The notes under the pieces are model-generated. The model was not told the origin of the DNA. It saw only the letters and a program-made list of their open reading frames with translations, and did not search any database. Shown here piece by piece: positions 8,159 to 17,772 of a stretch of 20,801 bases of DNA (position 1 is the first letter of the stretch; the number at the start of each line of letters is the position of its first letter). The translations under genes were made by a program, and so were the position numbers. Source of the DNA: Ophioceras dolichostomum (lineage: Eukaryota > Ascomycota > Sordariomycetes > Magnaporthales > Ophioceraceae); contig PYST01000484.1 of assembly GCA_003049485.1 (NCBI GenBank), forward strand, positions 2,848-23,648, written 5' to 3'.

Positions 8159-8794
8159 TCACAGCACCGCCTGTGGCCGCTTGACGCTCCGTATCACCTG
8201 ATCGAGCTTTGCCTGCACCTCATCCTTCTCCCTCAACGCGTCCTGCCTCTGCGCCTCGGCGACCCTCAGCTCCTCCTCCAGCTCGCGGATGTTCCGCTCC
8301 TGGTCCCTCTCGCTATTGTCGAGGCCCGGCAGCGTCGAGATGAGCATCTCGATCTGCTGCTCCTTGAGGATCAGGTCTCGCGCCAGCTCGAGCTGGCCCG
8401 CCTGGAACTCCTGGGCGGGGACGGGATCGACTGTGTAGAGAAAGAAAAAGCAGGTTGGTGAGCTTCTTGTTGCGAAATCAGACGCGCGACGGGGCGAGAA
8501 CAGTAGGTAGTGAGCTAGGAATGGAAGGGGGAAGGGGAGGGGTCGCCCAAACCTTCTTTGGTGTCGTCTTCCGGCTTGACCTCCCGAATACTGTCATGTG
8601 GGCCCAGGGTCTCGAGGTCATGGCGCTTGTGGAGGTAATAGAAGCAGGCGACGAACTGCTGCGCCAGCTGGAGGAGGATTGCAACAGAGACCAGGTCAGT
8701 TGCTGAGGCCGATATTGGGCTGCGAGGGTTCGGCCGGAGAAGAGATACTCACCTCGTCAACGGCGTCTTGGAGCTGCGTCAGCCGGTCCCCCAT
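8159..8794 (-). CDS. MED21: Mediator of RNA polymerase II transcription subunit 21 (three exons)
   Basis: Minus-strand exons, in order: 8794-8753, 8667-8553 and 8430-8159; 429 nt, 142 residues, ATG at 8794-8792, TGA at 8161-8159. Introns of 85 and 122 nt; the first has donor GTGAGT, branch ACTGAC and acceptor CCAG, the second a GTTTGG donor and ACACAG acceptor. The product begins MGDRLTQLQDAVDE and continues LAQQFVACFYYLHKR, the conserved N-terminal helix of MED21/Srb7, then a short variable linker (EVKPEDDTKE), QAGQLELARDLILKEQQIE and a long charged coiled coil at about 90-135 ending IRSVKRP. MED21 pairs with MED7 through this coiled coil in the Mediator middle module, which links activators to RNA polymerase II in the nucleus. 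The length matches fungal orthologues (about 140). The two-residue-per-turn start MGDRLTQ fixes the start codon. It shares a divergent promoter region with LSB6. Confidence 0.95.
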
Positions 8795-9483
8795 ATTGGC
8801 TACGCCTTGGTTTGACGAAGAATTGGGGAGATTGTGTCGCGAAGAAGGACTGCACGGAATTGATTGACGCGCTACCTTCCCGGAGCTGGTGTACTTCAAT
8901 GGTAGTAGTGGGGTGCCGTGCAGCTCGTCGCTGGAAGCGCGGCTCGTTGGTGGGCGGGTGGTGTGGGGCCGCTCGTGTTGTGACTATGGCTACAGGCCCT
9001 GCCGATTCGCCAGGGGCAGATATCCCGGCCTGAGCGGCCACATGGAACCCGAGCGCCGTCGCAGGGGCTCGTCGATGAGGCAAACGTCACTGCACTCATC
9101 AATCCAAAGCTGTTGCAACATTGACGATTAGACTTCGCGCGAGACGACCATCGTATTTGCTGCCGACTGTCACTCTTTGCCCCCGGTTACCTTTCATCGG
9201 GATCCTGTCCACTCGAGAAATTCTCTTTTTTCGTACCTTTCGTTGGGTTTACCTTTTTATTTATTTTTTTGACTTCACATTGTCCATCGTATATATAACT
9301 GCCAACGGACCTTCCACCAACTTTGCCGAACTTTGTTTGACGGAAACAACGTGACTGCTGAACCTTGACGTCACGTCCTTGGTCCACCACCCGTCCTCTC
9401 TTGCAGCTCATCTTCGGGGCATTGCGGTCGGTATCTATCTATCTAGGTAGAGACACCCGTGAACAGCACCTCTCTTCCATACC
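8795..9483. promoter_or_regulatory. Divergent promoter region MED21 / LSB6
   Basis: 689 bp separate the two start codons. The LSB6 side has a TATATATA word at 9290-9297, about 190 bp before its ATG, a T-rich/CT-rich leader (about 9225-9270) and a TATCTATCTATCTA tetranucleotide run near 9432-9446. The MED21 side is GC-rich without a TATA box, as usual for housekeeping genes. Frames in this region are not protein-like. Confidence 0.5.
9290..9297 (+). promoter_or_regulatory. TATA-like element upstream of LSB6
   Basis: TATATATA about 190 bp before the LSB6 ATG, followed by a pyrimidine-rich leader. The word is self-complementary, so it could in principle serve either direction, but the MED21 start is about 500 bp away. 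Confidence 0.35.
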
Positions 9484-12348
9484 ATGGCGCCCTCCCGGCC
9501 GGCCACGACGGGCTACGAGCGCCTAGCCCAGGCGGACCAGCTCAGCGATTCGGACGACAACGACTTCGATGACCCGCTCAGCCGTAGTTTCGCATCGCTC
9601 CAGCACCCGGCCGCCCCCCGATACGCGCCCATCGGCCAGCCGAGGCCGCATAGTGGCATGACCTCGCCCAAGTCGACCCGGACGTTGCCGAACGGGAGGT
9701 ATTACCACGCCCGGACCAACAGCGGGAGGAGCGGCGGCGGCGGCGGCGGCGCTGGCCCATCAGGACCATCACGGCGGAGGAGCAACTCCGGCGTGGACCT
9801 GAAGGCGATCAACGCGCGGCTGGAGCGATGGGCGGACGAGATCGCGGCCAAATTCAAACGCCACCGTGGCAAGAAGGCCGGGGAGGACGAGCGGCTTGAG
9901 ATACACCACACCGTGTTCCAGGCACCAGAGGGCGTGCGGCCCGTCACAGCCGAGACGCTGGCCGATCCCAACGAGCTGGGCGGGCCGCCGGCCATGAGCC
10001 GTGACGAGTTCGAGGCCGTGGTCGAGAGCGTCCGTGTGGCGATCGAGCAAGGAGTGCACCCCCGGATGATCTCGCAGGGTAGCTCGGGCAGCTACTTCGC
10101 CCGCAATAGTGACGGCCGCGTCGTCGGCGTCTTCAAGCCGAAAGACGAGGAACCCTACGCCGCGGGCAACCCGAAGTGGAACAAATGGATCCATCGAAAC
10201 CTCTTCCCCTGCTGCTTCGGGAGGGCGTGTCTGATCCCCAACCTGTCGTACGTGAGCGAGGCGGCAGCCTACGTGCTGGACTGCCAGCTGCGCACGCATA
10301 TGGTGCCGTATACGGACGTGGTCTATCTCTCGTCCAAGTCGTTCCACTACCCCTTCTGGGACCGATACGCACACTCTCGGAGCCACAAGCAGCTCCCCGC
10401 CAAGCCGGGGTCCTTCCAGGTCTTCCTCAAGGGCTACAAGGACGCTAACATCTTCCTAAGGGAGCACCCCTGGCCCGATCAGTACCTGTCCGGTTTCCGC
10501 ACCGCGGGTACCGACAACGACACGCACCGGAATCGGAGGAAGAGGTGGGACAACTGCCGTGGCAGGAACGCGACCACATCGGGGGACGATGAGGAAAGCG
10601 ATGATGACGAAGGTGGCGGACTCTTAGGAGGGGGGCTCGGTGGCGGCGGAAGCGGTAGCCGCAGGGCGAGTCCGCGCCCCGTTGGGCCTGGCAACTTCGC
10701 GTGGACGGAGCCGCTGAAGCAGGCGTTCCGAGAGGAGCTCGAGAAGCTGGTCATCCTGGACTACATCATGAGGAACACAGACCGCGGACTGGACAACTGG
10801 ATGATCAAGGTCGACTGGGAGACAGAGGAGGTGACCCTTGCGTCAGAACCGATGCATCTCAGGATGGAGAATGGCGGACAACAACACCCGCAGCCGGATG
10901 GGCCGCGGCCGGTGGACCTGTCGCAAAGGAGACCGGTTGGTGATGCGCCACGAGCCGCGAATCCGTACCGAGCCCAGCAGCCAATGGATGCATCCACGCC
11001 GAGGAGTCAGGGTCCGGATGGCCCGAATGCGAAGATCTCCATTGGTGCGATCGACAATTCGCTGTCTTGGCCATGGAAGCATCCTGACGCCTGGAGGAGG
11101 TATGTGTCTCTTTCTATAATCACCGCAACCACCAGCCCTTTGGCTTCTGGCATGGCATCAACACGTGCTAACATATCGACCACAAACAGCTTCCCCTTTG
11201 GCTGGCTCTTCCTGCCCGTGGACCTGATCGGCCGCCCCTTCTCCCAGCGAACACGGGACCACTTCCTACCCCTGTTAACATCCACCCACTGGTGGTCGCA
11301 GACGCAGCTTGCCCTGCGGCGCGTGTTCCAGCTCGACCCAGACTTCCAAGAACGCATGTTCGCGCGCCAGATGGCCGTTATGAAGGGCCAGGCGTGGAAC
11401 GTAGTCGAGACGCTCAAGACGCCCGATCATGGGCCCTTGGAGCTGACGCGCCGCGCCAAGGTCTGCGTGTGGGACGACCTCGTCGACGTGCCAGTCGCGG
11501 TGCCCATGCGCGCGACCTCCAGCGCCGAGATGCGCCGTGGCGGCCAGAACCCTCGCCACCACCACCACCATCATCATCATAATCACCGCCACCCGCCTCA
11601 TCTGAACCGCACTGGCTCGGGCGGCAGTGCGAGGAAGCCCAACGCCATGCGCGTGGACGAGGGCGACGAGGAGGCCGACGAGATGAGGTTCAGGGAGGAG
11701 CCCGAGGAAGAGGCGGATATCACGGGCGCGTCGTCCTCGTCGCGCCCTGTGCCGGCAGCAGCGGCTCCGGCGGAAGTCGACCTCCTCGGCTTGGCAAGCC
11801 CGCCCGCAGACCTACCTCACCCCGGCCGCTTCGAGCTGTCCCTCCCGAAAGGGACCGACGCCGCGGACGACAGCATGGAGCCTACCCTCAACGACGACGA
11901 CGACGACGGCGACGTCACCACCGCCGCCGCGTCGTCCGCTTCCGCGCACCTCCTCCTCGGCTCATCCCTCCCCACAGAACTCGATCACTCACAATCAAAG
12001 CGCAACCAAAAACGACCGAAGCTGCCCCCAGCTTCAAGGTCATCCGTCAGCCCTCGTCGCCAGCAAGACCAACAACAGGTACAACCACACGAACGGCGCT
12101 ACTCCTTCGCCACCGCCGCGGGCCGACGAAGCAGCAACAGCATCGCGCAGCAGCTCTACGGGCCCGGGGTGGTGGGCCGCACGTCGCTCGACTCGGCGGG
12201 CGAGAACTTCTACTGCCACTACGACGACGACGTCGACGGCGACCTGGGCTTCGCCGCCGCCGAGGGGATGGAGGGGAACAGGCGGAAGGTGATCGTGGAG
12301 AGGCTAGAGGCTGTGAAGACTAGGAATCCTGTGTTCACTTGCTGTTGA
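9484..12348 (+). CDS. LSB6: Type II phosphatidylinositol 4-kinase LSB6 (two exons)
   Basis: Exons 9484-11099 and 11190-12348; 2775 nt, 924 residues, ATG in a strong context (CATACCATGGC). The 90-nt intron (11100-11189) has donor GTATGT, branch GCTAAC and acceptor ACAG; removing it joins HPDAWR to SFPFGW, the conserved run of the family. Because the intron is a multiple of three without a stop, the unspliced frame stays open. The enzyme makes PI4P at the trans-Golgi, endosome and plasma membrane. Kinase signatures: nucleotide loop SQGSSGSYF (197-205), Lys218 in VFKPK, the cysteine-rich LFPCCFGR (240-247; matching the palmitoylated CCPCC region of animal enzymes), catalytic RNTDRGLDNW (430-439) and metal-binding Asp524 in AIDNSLSWP. 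Low-complexity inserts separate these blocks (about 340-405 and 450-515). A 120-residue N-terminal and roughly 270-residue C-terminal disordered tail, with eight His codons (11557-11580), acidic runs and a terminal Cys-Cys, make it nearly twice the size of human PI4K2A. Confidence 0.95.
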   Translation: MAPSRPATTGYERLAQADQLSDSDDNDFDDPLSRSFASLQHPAAPRYAPIGQPRPHSGMTSPKSTRTLPNGRYYHARTNSGRSGGGGGGAGPSGPSRRRSNSGVDLKAINARLERWADEIAAKFKRHRGKKAGEDERLEIHHTVFQAPEGVRPVTAETLADPNELGGPPAMSRDEFEAVVESVRVAIEQGVHPRMISQGSSGSYFARNSDGRVVGVFKPKDEEPYAAGNPKWNKWIHRNLFPCCFGRACLIPNLSYVSEAAAYVLDCQLRTHMVPYTDVVYLSSKSFHYPFWDRYAHSRSHKQLPAKPGSFQVFLKGYKDANIFLREHPWPDQYLSGFRTAGTDNDTHRNRRKRWDNCRGRNATTSGDDEESDDDEGGGLLGGGLGGGGSGSRRASPRPVGPGNFAWTEPLKQAFREELEKLVILDYIMRNTDRGLDNWMIKVDWETEEVTLASEPMHLRMENGGQQHPQPDGPRPVDLSQRRPVGDAPRAANPYRAQQPMDASTPRSQGPDGPNAKISIGAIDNSLSWPWKHPDAWRRYVSLSIITATTSPLASGMASTRANISTTNSFPFGWLFLPVDLIGRPFSQRTRDHFLPLLTSTHWWSQTQLALRRVFQLDPDFQERMFARQMAVMKGQAWNVVETLKTPDHGPLELTRRAKVCVWDDLVDVPVAVPMRATSSAEMRRGGQNPRHHHHHHHHNHRHPPHLNRTGSGGSARKPNAMRVDEGDEEADEMRFREEPEEEADITGASSSSRPVPAAAAPAEVDLLGLASPPADLPHPGRFELSLPKGTDAADDSMEPTLNDDDDDGDVTTAAASSASAHLLLGSSLPTELDHSQSKRNQKRPKLPPASRSSVSPRRQQDQQQVQPHERRYSFATAAGRRSSNSIAQQLYGPGVVGRTSLDSAGENFYCHYDDDVDGDLGFAAAEGMEGNRRKVIVERLEAVKTRNPVFTCC

Positions 12349-12640
12349 TGAAATTCTCCCCCTTTCCTTTCTTTCTCCTTTCTTTTTCTTCCTCCACGTC
12401 TCTAGATTTCTCATGTGCTTTCTTTTGAGACTTGTGTTTTTTTTTCTTCTCTTTCTAGCTAGCCGTCCTCTTTTTCCCCTATTTCTAACCTCATCGACCA
12501 TAAAATCCTTTAATTTTTTCGCATTCATTTCATTCGCCCTTTCTTCTCCATCTCATCTCGACTAGAGGCCACTGTTGCTACCACGTCTCCTGCTAACGTG
12601 AAGGAGAGGAGCGTGAGCCACAAGAAAAAAAGCAAATAAT
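12349..12640 (+). other. CT-rich 3' flank of LSB6
   Basis: The roughly 200 bases after the LSB6 stop are strongly pyrimidine-rich on the plus strand (runs of CTTTC, TTTCT and TCTCC), then composition becomes mixed. This is presumably the 3' UTR and end-processing region; no canonical AATAAA is present and no coding frame is supported. Confidence 0.5.
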
Positions 12641-12664
12641 CCACGACGCGGCCCCAGTCGTGGA
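12640..12664. repeat. Short perfect hairpin, 8-bp stem
   Basis: TCCACGAC at 12640-12647 and GTCGTGGA at 12657-12664 are perfect complements around a 9-base GC-rich loop. The right arm overlaps the outer edge of the large foldback that follows, so it may belong to the same element or to the 3' end of LSB6. Confidence 0.6.
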
Positions 12665-12814
12665 AAGCATCTTTAATTATCTGGGGCGTTTGAGCTTCGC
12701 TTTACGCTATAATGGGCTTTTTCGGTCGCATGCAGTCGGGATGACCAAAAATGCTTAAAATGGCGTCAAGCGAAACTCCAACGCACCAGATAATTAGAGA
12801 CGCGTTTCCGCAGC
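12657..12814. repeat. 158-bp imperfect foldback (long hairpin)
   Basis: Arms 12668-12727 and 12743-12802 are each exactly 60 bases and match as inverted repeats at 47 of 60 positions without a gap; a further 10-base block on each side (12657-12666 and 12805-12814) matches at 7 of 10 after a one-base gap. The central loop is 15 bases (12728-12742). The most conserved part is TAATTATCTGG with GCGTT. About half of the mismatches are transitions, several of which would be G-U pairs in RNA. There is no coding capacity. It could be a miniature foldback element or, if transcribed with the LSB6 3' UTR, a long hairpin RNA that could feed Dicer. No database comparison was possible. Confidence 0.7.
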
Positions 12815-13235
12815 CGAAGCCGCACTTATATTTCCTCTAAAGTGTATTCGAAAGTGTAGAAGGCTACGCTGTACATTATTGCTTGAAGCCTGCAGCTTTG
12901 TTCTCCTATTCTATTTCTCCCGCCCCCTCTCTCGTCCTATTTTTTTTTCTTTCGATGATCCTCTTCTCTCTCTCTAACATCGGTCTTTCGTGTGTCATCT
13001 TCCGTGCCCACCAAGAGTAGGGGGGGAGGGACACGGAACTACCTTAGACGTGTGTGTTTATCAAGGAGTGATCGAGAAGGGGGGCCTAGGAGAACCGGAA
13101 CATCTACCATTCAAGCTGCGGTGTAGAGGACGGGGACGGGACTATCAGCCGGAAGGAGTCATACACTAAAAGGAGGAAAGGGAAATAAAAGTCCATATAC
13201 GACAAATCCGAGCGTTTCGTATTCTGTCCCTTCCC
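12815..13235. other. Non-coding stretch with CT-rich tracts
   Basis: Contains a CT-rich run at about 12900-12980 and a G-run (12 to 13 bases, one interruption) near 13021. No protein-like frame, tRNA or other RNA gene was recognised. Confidence 0.5.
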
Positions 13236-13278
13236 GCGTTGCGTTACGTTGCGTTGCACTCCGTTGCGTTGCGTCGTT
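13236..13278. repeat. Degenerate GCGTT pentamer array
   Basis: About eight imperfect GCGTT-type units (GCGTT, ACGTT, CCGTT, GCGTC) run through 43 bases. It is flanked by non-coding sequence and has no clear function. Confidence 0.7.
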
Positions 13279-15050
13279 GTTTGTATTTGTATGTAGAACA
13301 AGGTACCAGACGCCAGGCAGTTTGCGAGCTAGACAAAAAAAACAAAAAAAAAAACGACCCGACTTTCTGGGAATCACATCATCACTGATCCTTCTCTTCG
13401 TCCAGTTCACTGCAGTGATAAATGCGAGAGAGGTGGCACTCTTTTCGTTACCCCTTGTGCGCATCAAATAGTACCCACGTGTGCGTTTTACGTGAGCGAG
13501 TGTGTGCGTGGCAGTGGGCGTACATTTCGTACAAACTCCTCTTACACCCCTTCTCTTGCACTACATGTACACGTAGCAGGAGGGGGATGTAAGCGGGCGG
13601 TGAGTGAGTGTAAGGGGGGATTTCTTTCCTGGCCCGTTTTGCAAACCCTCCCGGGCCTCTCCTTTTCCCGTTTGGGCGAGGTGCAGACCGAACAGGTAAC
13701 TACTGTGGTATAGCTGGGCATGTGGTTGGTGAGTGAGAGAGTGGAGGAAGGAGGCAGACAGGGCGAGCAGGCAGACATGGCAGGCAACTACCTACACCTG
13801 TAGTATTGATGCACGAAATCCAGGGAACCTGCAGATATGTGTCACACGCGAAAGGGCAAGACAGAAAGAACAAAGAGAGTGTGTGTTTTCTCCCGCTCAC
13901 TCCCTCCTTTCCCAGGCCCGGCTCGGTTCCAAATCGTGTACGACGCTGCTCCTGCAGTATTGCACATGTGCGGTGGTGCGGTGCTCGAAGAGAAAATAGA
14001 AGCAGTATTGTTATTGTGAATACTGTCTTCTGATTCGGACACGCGCGACGATGCACGAGGCTAGTTCGGTGAGTTGTTCGCTGCACACTGCTGTGTCGTG
14101 TTTTCTCACCTGCAGTGTCTATGCCATGCACGTTGGAAGCTAGGTACCTAGGTAACTTCCCTCGCGGTGGGCAGGCGAGGCAGGTGGGCGGGCGGCCAGT
14201 GGAGGTGACGGGCAGGCAAGTGTAAAATCCCGGCCGTCTGGAAAGTCTTCCACGCACACTCAAGTTTCCTTGCTGCTCGTGCTTGTTGTTGTTGGCTGGC
14301 TGCATGTGAAGCGGTGTGTGCTGGTTTTCCAGTATGCTTGCTGTGTTCTGCAAGTACTGCGGCAAGTACTGCGGCTGACCAATAGGTTCTGTTCCGCCTA
14401 CCCGGGGAGCTGGTACAGAGCACAGCCAGTAGGGCAGGCAGAGAGGCAAGCACCGACTCTTCTTGCTTCCCACTCACCTTGCTGGGAGAGACTCGACCCG
14501 TCTTGTGTTCGAACTCCATCCTTCTGCCCTGTTTTTTTTTCTCATTGCTCTTTCATCCTCCCTTGCTTTACTTGCATATGCGCCTGGGCGTGCTCGTCTA
14601 CGTAGGTCTGGTGGACAGTTCCTCGACTGCCCGTTGGCTGGGGCAGACGTTTCATGGCAGGAGGCAAGGGAGGATGGGACAGGACGCGTGGATGAACGAG
14701 GCCCAGTGCTCTGGTGCTGGTTGAAGTCGAGCTGCGTCTGCTCGTGCACCCCTCCTGTGACGAAAGCCAAACCAGCCAGTCCGGTAGCCGGTCACCCAGC
14801 CGGCCGGTCAGGGAGAAAGATGGGCGGCATCCGTCTGCGGTGGTACCACTACCCGGCACCATGGCACAGGTCGGGTTCCGAACCTTTGGTCTTTGGGAGC
14901 AAAGAGACGCAGGCAGGCCGCTCGCGCCCCCCTTCCTCTCCCACCAACCAAGCTTGGGCTAATATCAGCTGTGTCCCAAGCTTTGTGTTTATGTACGAGG
15001 GAGCATCATGTAGGTACCCCTAAGTATTTAGCCTCGTGTACATACACTTC
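13279..15050. other. Non-coding intergenic sequence
   Basis: About 1.8 kb without a credible gene. Frames up to 257 codons are open on the minus strand but are rich in Cys, Pro, Ser and Thr from composition bias, show no conserved pattern and conflict with frames on the other strand. Visible items are a duplicated GCAAGTACTGCG unit near 14350-14373, a CCAAT core near 14380, a perfect 12-bp palindrome CTAGGTACCTAG at 14140-14151 and many GGCAGGC/GGGCGG words. Confidence 0.5.
14140..14151. promoter_or_regulatory. Perfect 12-bp palindrome CTAGGTACCTAG
   Basis: The sequence is its own reverse complement. TAGGTACCTA-type palindromes are frequent in Sordariomycete intergenic DNA; no binding factor is implied by the sequence alone. 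Confidence 0.4.
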
Positions 15051-15081
15051 TTTGGGCAAGCAAGCAAGCAAGCACGCCCAA
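15051..15081. repeat. Hairpin with a (AAGC)n loop
   Basis: TTTGGGC at 15051-15057 pairs perfectly with GCCCAAA at 15075-15081. The 17-base loop is made of four AAGC units plus one base. A related GCAAGCAAGCAAGCAC run appears near 16335. Confidence 0.6.
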
Positions 15082-16010
15082 ATAAGGGAAGCAAGAACCG
15101 TATGACGACGAAATGCTATTACATATATTGAATGCAAGCGCAAATCCTCCCCAAAAGAAAAGTTCCCTTATCTCCACCGCAGCCCGGAAAGGAGAGAGAC
15201 GCCACTGGCGCGCGGGATTGGACCAGGACCGGCCATGCTTCCGTGGTGGCCTACATCCTAATCAAGAGAGAAAATGGGGATCGTCATCAGGAGGGAAAAA
15301 AAAGAAAGTCAGCTAGCTACCGTCAAGCCGGGGTAGGCACGCTTGCCTCGTTCTCGCTTTTTTTTTCCTCCCCCCCTCAGCTAACACGAGATGGACTAAA
15401 TGTTAACATCATCACCGTCATATCAATTTTTTTTTTCTGTATATGACAGGTAAGAAAATCAAGTGCTCTCATGTCACAACCTCCTTCCAAAACAAGCGTA
15501 GGTGCCTCACTTCCCTCAGCGCAGAAGCCGGTGTCACAACTCACGCTAACGGCAGTGACGTTTGGTAGCAGCCAAGTCAGGCAATATATCCAGACGAAGT
15601 GCTACGGTACGTGCGTACCGCTTAGTATGGGCCCGTGAGTACATACGTGAGGGAGGAGAAAGTCTGCGTGTGAGTGAGTGAGTGTGTATGTGTGTGTAGG
15701 TGTGTGTTTGTATGGATGGGCAGGTGGGCGGGCGAGAGAGTGCGTGAGAGAGATAGAGAGGGAGGGAGAAGTGAGGGAGGAGAGGGCGAATGATGTGAGG
15801 ACTGCTCACTCACTCGCTATCGTTAGTTATATGCAGCTCTTTCTGAAAGGAGCATCATACATATCTCCAGGCAGGCAGAGGCGAGAAAGAAAGAGTGCCG
15901 GAAGCAGGAAGTTTCGGGGCCGTCCTCGTGTGCGAGGGACCGCGTCTGTACATCCTGTCCTCTCTCGCTCTCGCTGTCACTCCTCAAATGTTCGCGTTTC
16001 TTACCTGGCT
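15082..16010. other. Non-coding stretch, GT-rich then purine-rich
   Basis: Includes T-runs near 15359 and 15427, a perfect 7-bp inverted repeat (CGGTACG-TG-CGTACCG, 15605-15620), a GT-rich run at about 15665-15712 and a GA-rich run at about 15730-15790 on the plus strand. No gene is supported. Confidence 0.5.
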
Positions 16011-16040
16011 TGCCTGCCTGCCTGCCTGCCTACCTGCCTA

Positions 16041-16078
<38 letters not shown>

Positions 16079-16118
16079 TGTCTGTCTGTCTGTGTGGCTG
16101 TCTGTCTGTCTGTCTGTA
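16011..16118 (+). repeat. Compound tetranucleotide microsatellite (TGCC)n-(TGTC)n
   Basis: About 64 bases of TGCC units (with two TACC variants) switch at about 16075 to TGTC units, broken once by TGTGTGGC near 16093-16098 and continuing to about 16118. The step from TGCC to TGTC is a single C-to-T transition repeated over all later units. Open frames across it merely translate the repeat into Cys-Leu-Pro-Ala strings. Confidence 0.9.
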
Positions 16119-17772
16119 TGTATTGCGTAGGAGGGCACGCATGCACGTACATACCAGGAGGTGCATACATGTATGTGCCCAGACAGGTTTTGCAGTCAAT
16201 AATGCACCTCTTAGCTGCAAGTTCTGCAAGTCCGTATGTAATATATCTGCCACATATATGACATGTGTCCGAAGTAGGCCGTTCGAAGTAGCATGGCAGT
16301 GTTTGGAAAACACACTGCAGCAGGAGCAGCAGTAGCAAGCAAGCAAGCACTTGTCGAAGTGATGTAACAGTCGTCAAATTGGATTCTTTCCGAAGCATGC
16401 AAGGAAAGACCCAGCCAGCCACCCCGTCCGACGAGTCTTCGAGAAGCGAGGGAAAGGGGTGCATGGTGTGGTGGGGGATATTATTATTAGACAGACTGAC
16501 TTGCCCCTGCTCCGGTACTTCGACCATCAGGGAGATGAGAGAATGAGAAGGAGAGGAAAGAGACAGAGAGACAGATAGAGGCTGGCCCAGAGAGAAAGGC
16601 GGTAAAGGAAAGAAACAAGATAACGAGAAACAAGGACGAAAAATGTGCTCACCCGCGATCTGCCTGCCACAACGCACCTGAGGCGAGCTGAGCAGGACGG
16701 GGGGGATTTTGACGTTCTGCAAGGGGGAACATGTCGACGCCAATGGGATGGGTGAGAGGGGTGTGGCGAGAAGGCTCTAGGGCAGGGTAGACGGCTAACC
16801 GCCTGCTCTTCTTGTCTTCCTCTGCATGAATGTATTTCCAATGTTGGATGTGAACGAAAGGGGATGGTGGGTGGTCATCAGTGGTGCCCCTGGCAAGTTT
16901 ATGTACGAAGGCGGCTGGTGGAGGAGGACGTGGCAAGACGGAGATGAAAGCGAGTTGCAGTTCTGCTTGCGAACGAGAGGGTGGGTGTTCGGACTAGACT
17001 AGTCTGACTACCATGTGTGCGCTAGTGGCTCGCAGCCATGTCTGGCACTTTGTCAAGTCAGTCTGTCAGTTAGTTAGGACCCCCGTGATGAGCAATCAAG
17101 AAAGGATCCCCCGTCCTGGGAGGCCGCTGAACCGAGGCTCCGGGGATGCCGTCAGTGCTAGTCAACCGCATTTGCTGTTATAAAAGTGATGATGGGCCAT
17201 CATCAAATTGGGGACCGACACCTTCTCTTCTCTTTTGGCCCGGGCCCCAGTCCCTCCTCGCTCCTAAAGAAGCGGTTCATGGTATACCGGGACGGTGGAT
17301 GGCTAGGCACTTTTTTTTATGCTGAAGTTTCATTCGCCTATGATCTCATAGCCGTGTGTGTTGCACAGTAGGTGGCCGTAGGGTGGATGTACGACAGTAG
17401 CATGTACGGAGCAATGAGGAGCGAAAAGCGGCATGAGAAAAATAAAATAGAGAGCAGGCGGGGTGGCGGAACCTAAGGCCCATGCAGATCACCATCGTTC
17501 CTCTCTTTTTTCTCGCTGGTGTCAAGCAAGCCGGACACGAAGGATACATAGATAGGACCGGGGACGAAATGTGTACCCAACCGCCTCGCTGGGAAGAAGC
17601 CAGGACGGGTGTACCTCTCCAGTACCTGCCACATATAATAGAACGCGTTGCACTATAGCGGTATAGTGGTATTGTAAGCACATTTCCCGGGAGGGGAAAC
17701 GCGGCGATCAGAAGAAACACACGAAAGAGGCAGGCAGGGAGGGAGGCGGGAAAGGAAGCATGGAACAAGGCA
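16119..17772. other. Non-coding intergenic sequence, partly polypurine
   Basis: A GA-rich tract occupies about 16528-16640 and another begins near 17690. Short hairpins of GTACAT type lie near 16145-16178. No coding frame with protein-like composition, no tRNA and no rRNA were found on either strand. Confidence 0.5.

Noticed and set aside
7770..8461. Frames of 130 (minus) and 202 (plus) codons between nucleotidase and MED21
   Set aside because: The minus frame starts with GTG; the plus frame is antisense to MED21 exon 3 for half of its length. Neither shows a conserved pattern.
8757..9083. 108-codon minus-strand frame upstream of MED21
   Set aside because: Overlaps MED21 exon 1 in another frame and is Ala/Arg/Pro-rich shadow sequence.
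9769..10386. 205-codon minus-strand frame
   Set aside because: Antisense shadow of the LSB6 kinase domain.
13236..13278. CRISPR-like or telomere-like array
   Set aside because: The GCGTT units are degenerate pentamers with no spacers and do not match the fungal TTAGGG telomere repeat.
13700..14473. 257-codon minus-strand frame in the desert
   Set aside because: Cys/Pro/Thr/Ser-rich without domain-like pattern, crosses direct repeats, and frames of similar quality exist on the other strand.
16030..16743. 237-codon minus-strand frame
   Set aside because: Its end merely translates the tetranucleotide microsatellite (Gly-Arg-Gln-Ala units).
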